Source of the DNA: a bacterium
GTDB lineage: Bacteria > Armatimonadota > Zipacnadia > Zipacnadales > Zipacnadaceae
Length of the DNA: 6,569 bases
NCBI GenBank assembly: GCA_030607655.1
Contig: JAUWJN010000155.1
Coordinates: forward strand, 1-6,569
Direction of reading: 5' to 3'
A model generated the notes under the pieces. It searched no databases. It worked only from the letters and a program-made list of their open reading frames with translations, and was not told the DNA's origin. Position 1 is the first letter of the stretch. Each line of letters begins with the position of its first letter. This document shows positions 1-5,987 of this stretch, one piece after another. A program made the position numbers and the translations under genes.

Positions 1-1134
1 CTGCGCAATCCACGTACTCACCGGCCCACCCCCCCCGGCCAGACCCTCCAGAATCAAGCACATCGCCCGCAGGCTATCGCGGCAGTAGTGAATGCGGGGG
101 TCAATGATGCCCCCATTGCCTTCCCCCCCGAATACCCAATCATCTTTATCAGTATGACCGGCTTGCTTGAATTTGCGGGCTTCTTCTTTCATTACCTCCA
201 CCACATTGACCTCGCCCACCTTCGCCCGCCGAAACGGACAATTATGCCGCTGGGCTACTTCCTGTATCATCCGGCTGGTGGAGAGATTAGCCACCAGTGG
301 GATGCGCCCCGCGGAGGCGACGGCGTCGGCGGCCAGGGCGAGTGTATATTCCTCACCCACCGCCACGCCTTGTTCAGAGACAATGGCCAGGCGGTCAGCA
401 TCAGCGTCCTGGGCAAAGCCAATATCAGCCTGGTGTTCCTTGACCGCGGCCTCCAGTTGACCCAGGTTTTCCGGTATCGGCTCAGGAGGATGAGGAAAAA
501 TGCCATTGGGAGTATTATTGATGGCTACCACCTGGCAGCCCAGCTCGGTCAGCAAGCGCTCACTGATTACCGCTCCGGCCCCATTGCAGCAGGCAACTAC
601 TACCTTCATTTTGGCTGCGGCGATAAGCTCGCGGTCAGTGTGCGCGAGCAGTTCAGCCAGATGCCGGTCCAGGGCCGCCTCATCAAAGCTAACCTCACCT
701 ATCGCTTCATTGCTGACCAGAGCGAACTCGCCCTGATGATAGACATTGAGCAGCTCCTCGGCCTGATAGGGATACAGGAAAATGCCGTCGGCGCGAATGA
801 ATTTCAGCGCATTCCACTGCTGGGGGTTGTGGCTGGCGGTGATCGCGATGCCGCCGTCAATATCGGGGTGGCGGGCACAGGTAATTTGCAGCGTTGGCAC
901 CGGCACTATGCCCAGGTCAATAACATTGCAGCCGGTCGCCAGCAGCCCTCCGACCAAGGCACTGCGCACCATCTCGCCGGAGGGGCGGGTGTCGCGGCCG
1001 ATGGCGACCTCACCGCCGCCCAGATAGGTCCCAAAGGCCTGGGCAAATGAGGTGAGCAGGTGGGGGGTGAGCGAATCCCCCACTACCCCGCGGACTCCGG
1101 AAATACCGGTTTTAAGCGTTCTTATAGTCGGCAT
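1..1134 (-). CDS. Phosphoglucosamine/phosphomannomutase family protein (GlmM-like), catalytically intact, 3' end cut by window edge
   Basis: Alpha-D-phosphohexomutases move phosphate between C1 and C6 of a hexose phosphate through an enzyme phosphoserine. GlmM-type members make glucosamine-1-phosphate for peptidoglycan. I translated the minus strand by hand: 378 codons are open to the window edge, and the C-terminal phosphate-binding domain is missing. The N-terminus reads ISGVRGVVGD. The catalytic loop TASHNP carries Ser101 and is followed by WNALKFI. The metal loop DADADR is at 243-248. The active-site lysine is Lys305 (AKVGEVNV) and the sugar loop GGEGNGG is at 336-342. The ATG at 1134 matches the family start, but no good Shine-Dalgarno precedes it, so translation may be coupled to the upstream paralogue, whose TGA lies 51 bp away in the same frame. 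About 13 extra charged residues (near 317-333) precede the sugar loop. Substrate (glucosamine, glucose or mannose phosphate) cannot be decided from sequence alone. Confidence 0.93.
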   Translation of the reverse strand, partial: MPTIRTLKTGISGVRGVVGDSLTPHLLTSFAQAFGTYLGGGEVAIGRDTRPSGEMVRSALVGGLLATGCNVIDLGIVPVPTLQITCARHPDIDGGIAITASHNPQQWNALKFIRADGIFLYPYQAEELLNVYHQGEFALVSNEAIGEVSFDEAALDRHLAELLAHTDRELIAAAKMKVVVACCNGAGAVISERLLTELGCQVVAINNTPNGIFPHPPEPIPENLGQLEAAVKEHQADIGFAQDADADRLAIVSEQGVAVGEEYTLALAADAVASAGRIPLVANLSTSRMIQEVAQRHNCPFRRAKVGEVNVVEVMKEEARKFKQAGHTDKDDWVFGGEGNGGIIDPRIHYCRDSLRAMCLILEGLAGGGGPVSTWIAQ

Positions 1135-1148
1135 TGCTGTTGTCGTCT

Positions 1149-1180
1149 GTAGGGGCGGAAGTTGCCAGCAACTTCCGCCC
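1149..1180 (+). repeat. REP-like palindrome between the two mutase genes
   Basis: GTAG (1149-1152) is followed by a perfect inverted repeat: GGGCGGAAGTTGC (1153-1165), a CA centre, and its complement (1168-1180). It fills most of the 51-bp gap between two co-directional genes. In the minus-strand mRNA it would form a very stable hairpin of about 12 bp. No U-run follows, so it is not a standard intrinsic terminator. It could instead protect upstream mRNA or reduce read-through. The GTAG lead resembles the two hairpins at 4794-4885 and REP elements in general. Confidence 0.8.
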
Positions 1181-1185
1181 GTTGT

Positions 1186-2547
1186 TCATAACAATCGCCG
1201 CACGCGGCTGACGTATTCGCGGATCAGGCCGGCGGTAATTAGTTCATCCTGGGCCTCGGCAATTATCCGAATCAGCGGCTCCGTCTGCGAGACCCGCACG
1301 TGTACCCAGCGGTCCTCAGCCATTATCTTTACCCCATCGCGCAAGTCCTGGGTTGGCGCCCAGTCGGGCAGGTCCTGCGCCCGGATGCCCTCCAGCACAC
1401 TATAAGCCTTCTCGGTAGGGCAGGCAACTTGCTCCTTACACATAACATATCTGGGTATATTCTCACTGATGAACGGGCCGAGGCTGACTTCAAGGCCGGC
1501 CAGCAACTCCAGGATATGGGCCATAGCCGCCATACTATCGTGGGCATAATTCAGCCGCGGAAAGACCACCCCACCGCTGCCCTCGCCCGCGATAGCCGCC
1601 TTGTAGTTGAAGGCACTCTCCGTAATATAGGCTTGACCTATGGGCGTCAGGTATAATTGGCGGCGGTAACGTCTGGCTATATCCCTGACCGCCATAGTCG
1701 TGGAAAGGGTAGTCACCACCGGCCCCGGATCGCCCCGGCGCAGAATCATCTCCGAGCACAGACACATTGTCATCTCTTCGCCGGGAGCCTCGCCATCCGC
1801 GCCGACTACTCCCAGCCGGTCCCCGTCGGCATCGTGGGCAAAGCCGATGTCCGCCTGGGCGGCGCGCACCAGGGCACGCAGTTGGCTGAGATTGACACGA
1901 CTGGGCTCAGGCGGATGAGGGAAGGGCAGATGAGGCTCGGTGTTGATCGCCACCACCTCACAGCCCAAGCTCTCCAGCAGCGAAGGAGAATATGCGGAGC
2001 AAGCCCCATTGGCGCAATCTACCGCTACTTTCAAACCGGCAGCCGCGATTTTGGGCGCATCTACTTCGCTCAGCACTGCTTCCAGATGTCGTCCGGCAGC
2101 CTCCGGAGCGGATTTAAGCGGCTGGAGCTGGTCCCAAGTAGCCTTCACATATTCGCCCTGATGGTATATGTCCAGCAGTTCTTCGCTCTGCCGCGGGTTG
2201 AGGAAAATACCATCGCTGCGGATGAACTTCAGGGCATTCCAGGAGGCGTCATTATGGCCGGCAGTAATGGCAATTCCTCCGGCGGCTTCGCTGTGCTTGA
2301 CTGCTAATTGCAGGGCGGCAGTAGGGCAGATACCCAGGTCAGTAACCTCGCAACCCGTTCCCATCAGGCCAGCGATGACGGTGGGGGCCACCATCTTGCC
2401 GGAGTTACGCGTATCACGGCTGACCAATACTGACCCACTCTGCACATAAGTACCAAAGGCCTGCCCAAAGTTAACTAGCAGTTGTGGGGTCAGGGTCTGG
2501 CCGACTATTCCCCGCACTCCGGCTACCGACAGTTTCAGTGCCCGCAT
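1186..2547 (-). CDS. Phosphohexomutase paralogue lacking the catalytic serine (probable pseudoenzyme)
   Basis: 453 residues, a normal length for the family and complete in all four domains. The start ATG at 2547 has a purine-rich GGAAGGGA 7 nt upstream and aligns with the paralogue's start. A TTG at 2574 would add 9 residues but has no ribosome site. Retained: GVRGIVG near the N-terminus, metal loop DADGDR (239-244), sugar loop GEGSGG (321-326) and phosphate loop RVSQTEP (418-424). Changed: the catalytic loop reads TAGHND instead of TASHNP, so the phosphoserine is Gly97 (codon GGC) and the proline is Asp100. The usual active-site Lys is Pro302 (TPIGQ against AKVGE in the neighbour), and the adjacent Glu is Gln. 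Without the serine, standard mutase chemistry should not occur, while metal and substrate binding look possible. It is the first gene of a likely two-gene unit with the intact paralogue. A regulatory or heteromeric role is inference. Confidence 0.93.
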   Translation of the reverse strand: MRALKLSVAGVRGIVGQTLTPQLLVNFGQAFGTYVQSGSVLVSRDTRNSGKMVAPTVIAGLMGTGCEVTDLGICPTAALQLAVKHSEAAGGIAITAGHNDASWNALKFIRSDGIFLNPRQSEELLDIYHQGEYVKATWDQLQPLKSAPEAAGRHLEAVLSEVDAPKIAAAGLKVAVDCANGACSAYSPSLLESLGCEVVAINTEPHLPFPHPPEPSRVNLSQLRALVRAAQADIGFAHDADGDRLGVVGADGEAPGEEMTMCLCSEMILRRGDPGPVVTTLSTTMAVRDIARRYRRQLYLTPIGQAYITESAFNYKAAIAGEGSGGVVFPRLNYAHDSMAAMAHILELLAGLEVSLGPFISENIPRYVMCKEQVACPTEKAYSVLEGIRAQDLPDWAPTQDLRDGVKIMAEDRWVHVRVSQTEPLIRIIAEAQDELITAGLIREYVSRVRRLL

Positions 2548-2554
2548 AAACAGA

Positions 2555-2562
2555 TCCCTTCC
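2555..2562 (-). promoter_or_regulatory. Ribosome binding site deciding the start of the serine-less mutase
   Basis: On the minus strand GGAAGGGA ends 7 nt before the ATG at 2547. The alternative upstream TTG at 2574 has no comparable site. This site and the paralogue alignment support the 453-residue version. Confidence 0.6.
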
Positions 2563-2647
2563 GACAGCTACCAATCACGCTCACTGGACATCTACGGTAA
2601 CACCTTGCCGAATCGCGACGCGGTGGGCCCGCCCAGGGCCTCCGCTG

Positions 2648-2674
2648 CTACACTGGCATCAACCCTTAGTGTAG
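2648..2674. promoter_or_regulatory. Inverted repeat overlapping the -10 box, candidate operator
   Basis: CTACACT (2648-2654) and AGTGTAG (2668-2674) are perfect 7-bp inverted arms with a 13-bp spacer and centres 20 bp apart, about two helical turns. The right arm covers the -10 hexamer of the minus-strand promoter, and the left arm lies just past the expected transcription start. This geometry suits a dimeric repressor. A chance match is possible, and no regulator gene is in the window. Confidence 0.35.
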
Positions 2675-2696
2675 TATCAGGGCTTGGCAATGTCAA
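2668..2696 (-). promoter_or_regulatory. Sigma-70-type promoter for the mutase gene pair
   Basis: On the minus strand a perfect -35 hexamer TTGACA (2691-2696) is followed by a 17-bp spacer and the -10 hexamer TACACT (2668-2673), which matches TATAAT at four of six positions. Transcription would begin near 2661 and leave a leader of about 114 nt before the ATG at 2547. The leader shows no riboswitch that I recognise. The plus-strand peptidase gene lies on the other side of this 268-bp divergent spacer. No convincing promoter for that gene was seen. Confidence 0.65.
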
Positions 2697-2815
2697 CTTC
2701 CAGCCCCAGCTCAATGCGCGCGTCGTGTGCAGGTGATGAATAGGAAGTTGGTGAAATAGTCACCCGAGTTTCGCCACAAACAATACTGGCATATCACCGT
2801 TGAGGAGATTCACCA

Positions 2816-3931
2816 ATGGAGCAGGATAGCATTATCCAGGAGTTTTGTGAACTGGTGCGTATTGACAGTCCCTCCCGGCACGAACGCGAATTTGCCGAGG
2901 TAATGCGCATCAAGCTATCCGAAATAGGCATCGAGCTTGATGGTGATGGTGCGGGGCAGAGGTTAGGCGGCGATTGTGATAACCTGATAGGGCGCTTGGC
3001 GGCCACGGCTGAGGGCTTCCCTACCATAATGGTGAACGCTCATCTGGATACCGTAGGCCCGTCGGCGGGTATCGAGCCAGTAATTGAAGAGGACACCGTG
3101 CGCAGCACGGGAGATACAATACTGGGCGCAGATTGTAAGGCGGGCCTGGTGATTATCCTGGCCAGCCTGCGCAAGCTCCAGCAGGAGCAGTTGCCGCACG
3201 GAGAACTGGTAATCGTATTTACGGTGGCCGAGGAGCCAGGGTTGATTGGTGCCAAGCATCTAGACTATTCACTGCTCCTGTCACTTCCCGATATGGCGTA
3301 TGTCTTGGATGGGGGGCACCAGCCGGGCAAACTGACCACGGCTGCTCCCTACGCGGACGAAATAGATTGTGTGATCCGCGGCAAAGCGGCCCATGCGGGG
3401 GTGGAACCAGAGAAGGGAATAAATGCCATTCAGGTGGCCTCGCGGGCCATCTCGCAGATGCGCTTGGGGCGGCTCGATGGAGAGACGACGGCTAATGTGG
3501 GGACTATTCGAGGCGGAATGGCGCGCAACATTGTGCCCGAGGTCGTCGAGTTTACGGCTGAGGCCCGCAGCCACGACGAAGAAAAGCTACACGAGCAAAC
3601 CCGGCACATGTGCGCGGTGATTCAGCGGGAGGCGACCGAGTACGGCGCTGCTGCCGAAATCGAGCAGCGCCGCACCTATAATGGCTTCCATCTGGGTCCC
3701 GAAGAACCAGTCGTCGCCCGAGCAGTTAGTGCGGCTGAGCGGGTGGGGCTGGAGCCCGTGCTCCACAAGGGCGGGGGCGGCAGTGATGCTAACATCTTCA
3801 ACGAACACGGCATTCCCAGCGTCATTATGGCCACCGGCGCTGGCCAACCCCATACTACCGAGGAATACCTGCACATTCCCAGTCTGATGCAATGCCTGGA
3901 CTGGCTGATAGGGGTATTGACCACCAAGTAG
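2816..3931 (+). CDS. M20-family metallopeptidase, peptidase T-like (PepT-like)
   Basis: 371 residues, close to the usual size of PepT-like M20 exopeptidases. These use two zinc ions to cleave short peptides, typically in the cytoplasm, and no signal peptide is seen. The expected metal and catalytic residues are all present: His76 and Asp78 in AHLDTV, bridging Asp106 in GADCKAG, catalytic base Glu139 and ligand Glu140 in VAEEPG, Asp165 in LDGG, and His346 in QPHTTEEY. The glycine-rich GGGGSDAN (319-326) is typical of this subgroup. Residues about 180-290 form the inserted dimerisation domain (GKAAHAGVEPEKGINA onward). GAGGAGA at 2802-2808 gives a strong ribosome site for the ATG. Cys107 stands where many relatives have a second Asp, but that position is variable in M20 enzymes. 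It is the only plus-strand gene, divergent from the mutase pair and convergent with PAP2. The exact substrate is unknown; a tripeptidase role is only the family default. Confidence 0.92.
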   Translation: MEQDSIIQEFCELVRIDSPSRHEREFAEVMRIKLSEIGIELDGDGAGQRLGGDCDNLIGRLAATAEGFPTIMVNAHLDTVGPSAGIEPVIEEDTVRSTGDTILGADCKAGLVIILASLRKLQQEQLPHGELVIVFTVAEEPGLIGAKHLDYSLLLSLPDMAYVLDGGHQPGKLTTAAPYADEIDCVIRGKAAHAGVEPEKGINAIQVASRAISQMRLGRLDGETTANVGTIRGGMARNIVPEVVEFTAEARSHDEEKLHEQTRHMCAVIQREATEYGAAAEIEQRRTYNGFHLGPEEPVVARAVSAAERVGLEPVLHKGGGGSDANIFNEHGIPSVIMATGAGQPHTTEEYLHIPSLMQCLDWLIGVLTTK

Positions 3932-3934
3932 GCA

Positions 3935-4051
3935 TGTCGTTGTCTGCCGTAAAATGGAGGGGCCGTGTCGAGCGCCGCGCTTGTCCGCCGAAGCTGTTTT
4001 GAGAGCGAAGGCGGGAGGCCGGCCCATCGCGGAAAGCTATTAGCAACGACA
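3935..4051. repeat. Nested palindromic intergenic element with 8-bp inverted ends
   Basis: The ends are TGTCGTTG (3935-3942) and its complement CAACGACA (4044-4051). Inside lie GGGCCG (3960-3965) paired with CGGCCC (4020-4025), a small hairpin AGCG-CCG-CGCT (3971-3981), and CCGCC (3985-3989) paired with GGCGG (4010-4014). Together they could fold as a branched cruciform or RNA. It has no coding capacity and no T-run, and sits between the 3' ends of two convergent genes. It may be a small non-autonomous mobile element or dispersed repeat. A bidirectional transcription block is another possibility. Confidence 0.45.
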
Positions 4052-4104
4052 ACTATGGACAACGGCCCCCAGATGCCATTGCCTGTTGTTAAATTGCCAT
4101 TTCC

Positions 4105-4132
4105 TGTCTACTGTTCACTGACTGCTGCCATT
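4105..4132. repeat. Degenerate 7-bp tandem repeat, copy A
   Basis: Four consecutive heptamers read TGTCTAC, TGTTCAC, TGACTGC and TGCCATT, ending one base before the PAP2 stop codon. They match the array at 4929-4956 unit by unit at 21 of 28 positions, in the same orientation and order. This is probably a decayed copy of that array. Confidence 0.45.
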
Positions 4133-4133
4133 C

Positions 4134-4739
4134 TTACCACACGGTCTGCCACAGACTGAAACAGGAAGTGCTCAGTGGCCTAGTTAATGTGCTGGTCAGG
4201 GCCAGCGGCGCCTCTTTCACTACCAATCCGTTGAGCAAGCCGCCGTGCGAGTGCAACGAGCGGTCGGCAAGATACCAGCCGAGCGCACCGCCAGCCACTA
4301 CTTGTCCGATGTTGTGGTCCTCGCGTCTCACCCGTGACCAGCTCACCCCCACGGCCCACAGATAAGCTAGTTTGCCCCAGTCCTCATATTCCTCTGATAT
4401 GGACTTGGCGAACGCAAACGTTATACTGGCATGGCCGCTGGGGAGGCCGTCCTCGGCCTGCGGGTCATCAGGGCGGGACTGCTTGGTGATTTCTTTGAGC
4501 AACAATGTCGCCGCGCCGGTAACCAGCAGCGCATCAGCCGCCTGTCGGCCCACCTGCTCTTGCTTCTCATCGCCTAGTACTACCAGCCCGGTGGTCGCCA
4601 GCATCGGCGCCGATATCCCGACGTGGGTGAGGCTATTAGCCAGGCTACTGCTCAAGTCCGGCTGCGGCGCGGCTACCGCCGGGGAACCCCAGAATATTGT
4701 GGATGCTACCAACAGCACGGCGACATTACCTTGACGCAT
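4134..4739 (-). CDS. PAP2-family phosphatase with signal peptide
   Basis: 201 residues. Type 2 phosphatidic acid phosphatases remove phosphate from lipid or small phosphate esters at the membrane or outside it. The three signature motifs are present: KEITKQSRP (residues 82-90, K-x6-RP), PSGH (100-103, with the catalytic general-acid His) and SRVRREDH (135-142, SR-x5-H, with the nucleophilic His). Residues 1-24 form a typical signal peptide with hydrophobic core VAVLLVASTIFW and an AVAA cleavage site. Hydrophobic stretches near 45-56, 69-81, 124-134 and 145-157 may be membrane or core helices. An ideal AGGAGG ends 5 nt before the ATG at 4739. It follows the methyltransferase on the same strand after a 223-bp repeat-laden spacer, so independent expression is likely. 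The substrate is unknown; undecaprenyl or phosphatidyl phosphates are family possibilities only. Confidence 0.9.
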   Translation of the reverse strand: MRQGNVAVLLVASTIFWGSPAVAAPQPDLSSSLANSLTHVGISAPMLATTGLVVLGDEKQEQVGRQAADALLVTGAATLLLKEITKQSRPDDPQAEDGLPSGHASITFAFAKSISEEYEDWGKLAYLWAVGVSWSRVRREDHNIGQVVAGGALGWYLADRSLHSHGGLLNGLVVKEAPLALTSTLTRPLSTSCFSLWQTVW

Positions 4740-4742
4740 AAT

Positions 4743-4750
4743 CTCCTCCT
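4743..4750 (-). promoter_or_regulatory. Strong Shine-Dalgarno site of the PAP2 gene
   Basis: The minus strand carries AGGAGGAG just ahead of the ATG at 4739, fixing that start. The spacer upstream also contains the 10-bp palindrome GCAAATTTGC (4772-4781), a possible binding site, and the two REP-like hairpins. Confidence 0.8.
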
Positions 4751-4793
4751 AGTGCCGAGTGCTGATATAGGGCAAATTTGCGCCGATTGAGTC

Positions 4794-4815
4794 GCGACAG
4801 GAATGTCGCTCCTAC
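4794..4815 (-). repeat. REP-like hairpin 1 upstream of PAP2
   Basis: Read on the minus strand: GTAG (4812-4815), GA, then stem GCGACA, loop TTCC and stem TGTCGC (4809 down to 4794), followed by GAC. A GTAG/GTGG lead next to a short palindrome is the layout of REP elements mobilised by RAYT transposases. No such transposase is in this window. Confidence 0.6.
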
Positions 4816-4863
4816 CACGGTAAATACAACACTAACGCTGATGCCACGACGGCAACGGCGGTC

Positions 4864-4885
4864 GGGCCAAGGATGGCCCTCCCAC
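4864..4885 (-). repeat. REP-like hairpin 2 upstream of PAP2
   Basis: Read on the minus strand: GTGG (4882-4885), GA, stem GGGCCA, loop TCCT, stem TGGCCC, then GAC. It has the same orientation and layout as the hairpin at 4794-4815, with two compensatory base-pair changes in the stem. The two are related elements 48 bp apart. Confidence 0.6.
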
Positions 4886-4928
4886 AGTAGATGCCGGTCC
4901 TTCTTGACGTCGGCTGCCCTGCCGTTTC

Positions 4929-4956
4929 TGTCCACTGTCCACTGACCACTGTCCAT
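4929..4956. repeat. 7-bp tandem repeat, copy B
   Basis: Four heptamers: TGTCCAC, TGTCCAC, TGACCAC, TGTCCAT. This is better preserved than the copy at 4105-4132. The array lies 6 bp beyond the methyltransferase stop codon. Open frames read through it encode low-complexity DSGQWTVD-like peptides and are not genes. Confidence 0.65.
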
Positions 4957-4962
4957 TGTACC

Positions 4963-5829
4963 TCAGATCCGCTGGGTAAACTTACGGGCAAACCCCAGCA
5001 GGCCCAGCCTCCCCAGAACCGTCTGCAATACCACTTTGAGGCGCTGCTTTTGGATGTTGCGAAAGTGCCGAATCCGCCGAGGTCGGGCCTGCCGCCACTG
5101 CACTTGGCAAAACCGGTCAAGCTCGGGGAACTGCGATGCCTCAGCCCAGGATGAATTTGACAGCAGCCAGGTAAACTCAGTCCACGGCGTCGGACCACGG
5201 ATAGCGGCCACGACATATAAGTTGGCATCCGCTATCAGCCGCCCCCAGGACGAGCGCCGCAGGTGCCACTCGAGCTGGTCAGAGCCGCCCCGGTGCCGCC
5301 GAAAGCCCTCTCGGCGCCCCGACCAGCCGTGCCAGAGGCAGTTGGGGACTTCCAGGTAGAAAATCCCCTGCTCTTTGAGCAGTGATGTGGCCTTGCGTAG
5401 CGCCGCGCGGGGGTTGCGGAAATGCTCAAAAACGCCCAGACTGATGATAAAGTCAAATCGCCGGCCGATGTCCCAGGTGAGAAAGTCGGCGCAATATAAT
5501 TGCGCAGCAGGGGCTTGCGATTTAGCTATCTTTATCGCCTGGGCGGAGAAGTCCAGGCCCGTCAGAGAAAGGGCACCCTTACTGCTGTCGGCCAAGTAGC
5601 GCAAGGTATGCCCATTACCGCAGCCCAGGTCCAGTAGCTCACCCGCCAGCGGCCGTCCCATATCGGCACAGAAGTGTTCCAGTATCCTGTATACATACTC
5701 GTCATGCTCCGGATCGCTCCAAATCTGCGGCTCTTGTTGGAAGCGCTTGTCATATTCCTGGATTACTTCTGAGGGCTGGGGCGGCTCGATTTCCACAAGC
5801 CGCTCCAACCAATCAACGCCATCTGACAT
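4963..5829 (-). CDS. SAM-dependent class I methyltransferase
   Basis: 288 residues. The Rossmann-fold methyltransferase signature is clear: motif I LDLGCGNG (about 66-73) binds SAM, Asp93 in TGLDFS ends strand 2 and would bind the ribose, CADF (113-116) is motif II, and FDFIISLGVFEHF (125-137) is the following strand with the VFEHF block typical of UbiG-like and glycan- or lipid-modifying members. An N-terminal extension (1-60) contains WSDPEHDEYVYRILEHF. The last 43 residues hold 13 Arg/Lys and no Asp/Glu, a basic tail that may contact membrane, nucleic acid or an anionic substrate. I chose the ATG at 5829 because GAGGAA lies 7 nt ahead of it. The ATG at 5844 would add five residues without a ribosome site. 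It follows the PilB/GspE gene after 158 bp on the same strand. The methyl acceptor cannot be told. Confidence 0.88.
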   Translation of the reverse strand: MSDGVDWLERLVEIEPPQPSEVIQEYDKRFQQEPQIWSDPEHDEYVYRILEHFCADMGRPLAGELLDLGCGNGHTLRYLADSSKGALSLTGLDFSAQAIKIAKSQAPAAQLYCADFLTWDIGRRFDFIISLGVFEHFRNPRAALRKATSLLKEQGIFYLEVPNCLWHGWSGRREGFRRHRGGSDQLEWHLRRSSWGRLIADANLYVVAAIRGPTPWTEFTWLLSNSSWAEASQFPELDRFCQVQWRQARPRRIRHFRNIQKQRLKVVLQTVLGRLGLLGFARKFTQRI

Positions 5830-5871
5830 TGCTTGATTCCTCATTAGTAGGGCGGATCCAGTATTCTAAGA

Positions 5872-5927
5872 GCGGCCTTGCTGCCGCGATTGCCGTTGGG
5901 CGATACCCGTCGGGGCAAGGATACCCG
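5872..5927. repeat. Small hairpin and direct repeat in the spacer after the secretion ATPase gene
   Basis: GCGGC (5872-5876) pairs with GCCGC (5883-5887) across a 6-nt loop. GATACCCG occurs twice (5902-5909 and 5920-5927), 18 bp apart. On the minus strand the hairpin is followed by TCTTAGAATA, which is too poor in T for a confident terminator. TAGAAT there (5863-5868) is a possible -10 box for the methyltransferase, without a recognisable -35. Confidence 0.3.
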
Positions 5928-5987
5928 GCCTCCAACAGACAGGCAATGCCGTTCCCTGCTTCCCTGAACTCTGACCCCATTACCCCC

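Noticed and set aside
88..1050. 320-codon plus-strand open frame
   Set aside because: It is antisense to a clear phosphohexomutase gene whose conserved motifs are all on the minus strand. Its translation shows no recognisable domain, and G+C-rich coding DNA often yields long antisense frames.
1153..1180. Intrinsic terminator between the mutase genes
   Set aside because: The stem is strong but no T-run follows on either strand.
1153..1188. TGA followed by a hairpin as a selenocysteine (SECIS) signal
   Set aside because: The TGA sits exactly where the mutase family normally ends, and no selenoprotein of this kind is known. The hairpin is a perfect palindrome with a GTAG lead, better explained as a REP-like repeat.
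1657..2307. 216-codon plus-strand open frame
   Set aside because: Antisense shadow of the serine-less mutase, in the equivalent position to the shadow over the paralogue. It has no ribosome site or known motif.
2548..2660. Riboswitch or other structured leader in the mutase 5' UTR
   Set aside because: Only a weak GGCCC/GGGCC pairing was seen. Nothing matches a known riboswitch class such as glmS.
4134..4739. PAP2 as cargo of an insertion sequence
   Set aside because: No transposase, no long terminal inverted repeats and no visible target duplication. Only short repeats flank it.
4726..5228. Minus-strand frames of 76 and 138 codons between PAP2 and the methyltransferase
   Set aside because: They read through the heptamer array and REP-like hairpins or overlap the methyltransferase in another frame. 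The peptides are repeat-derived.
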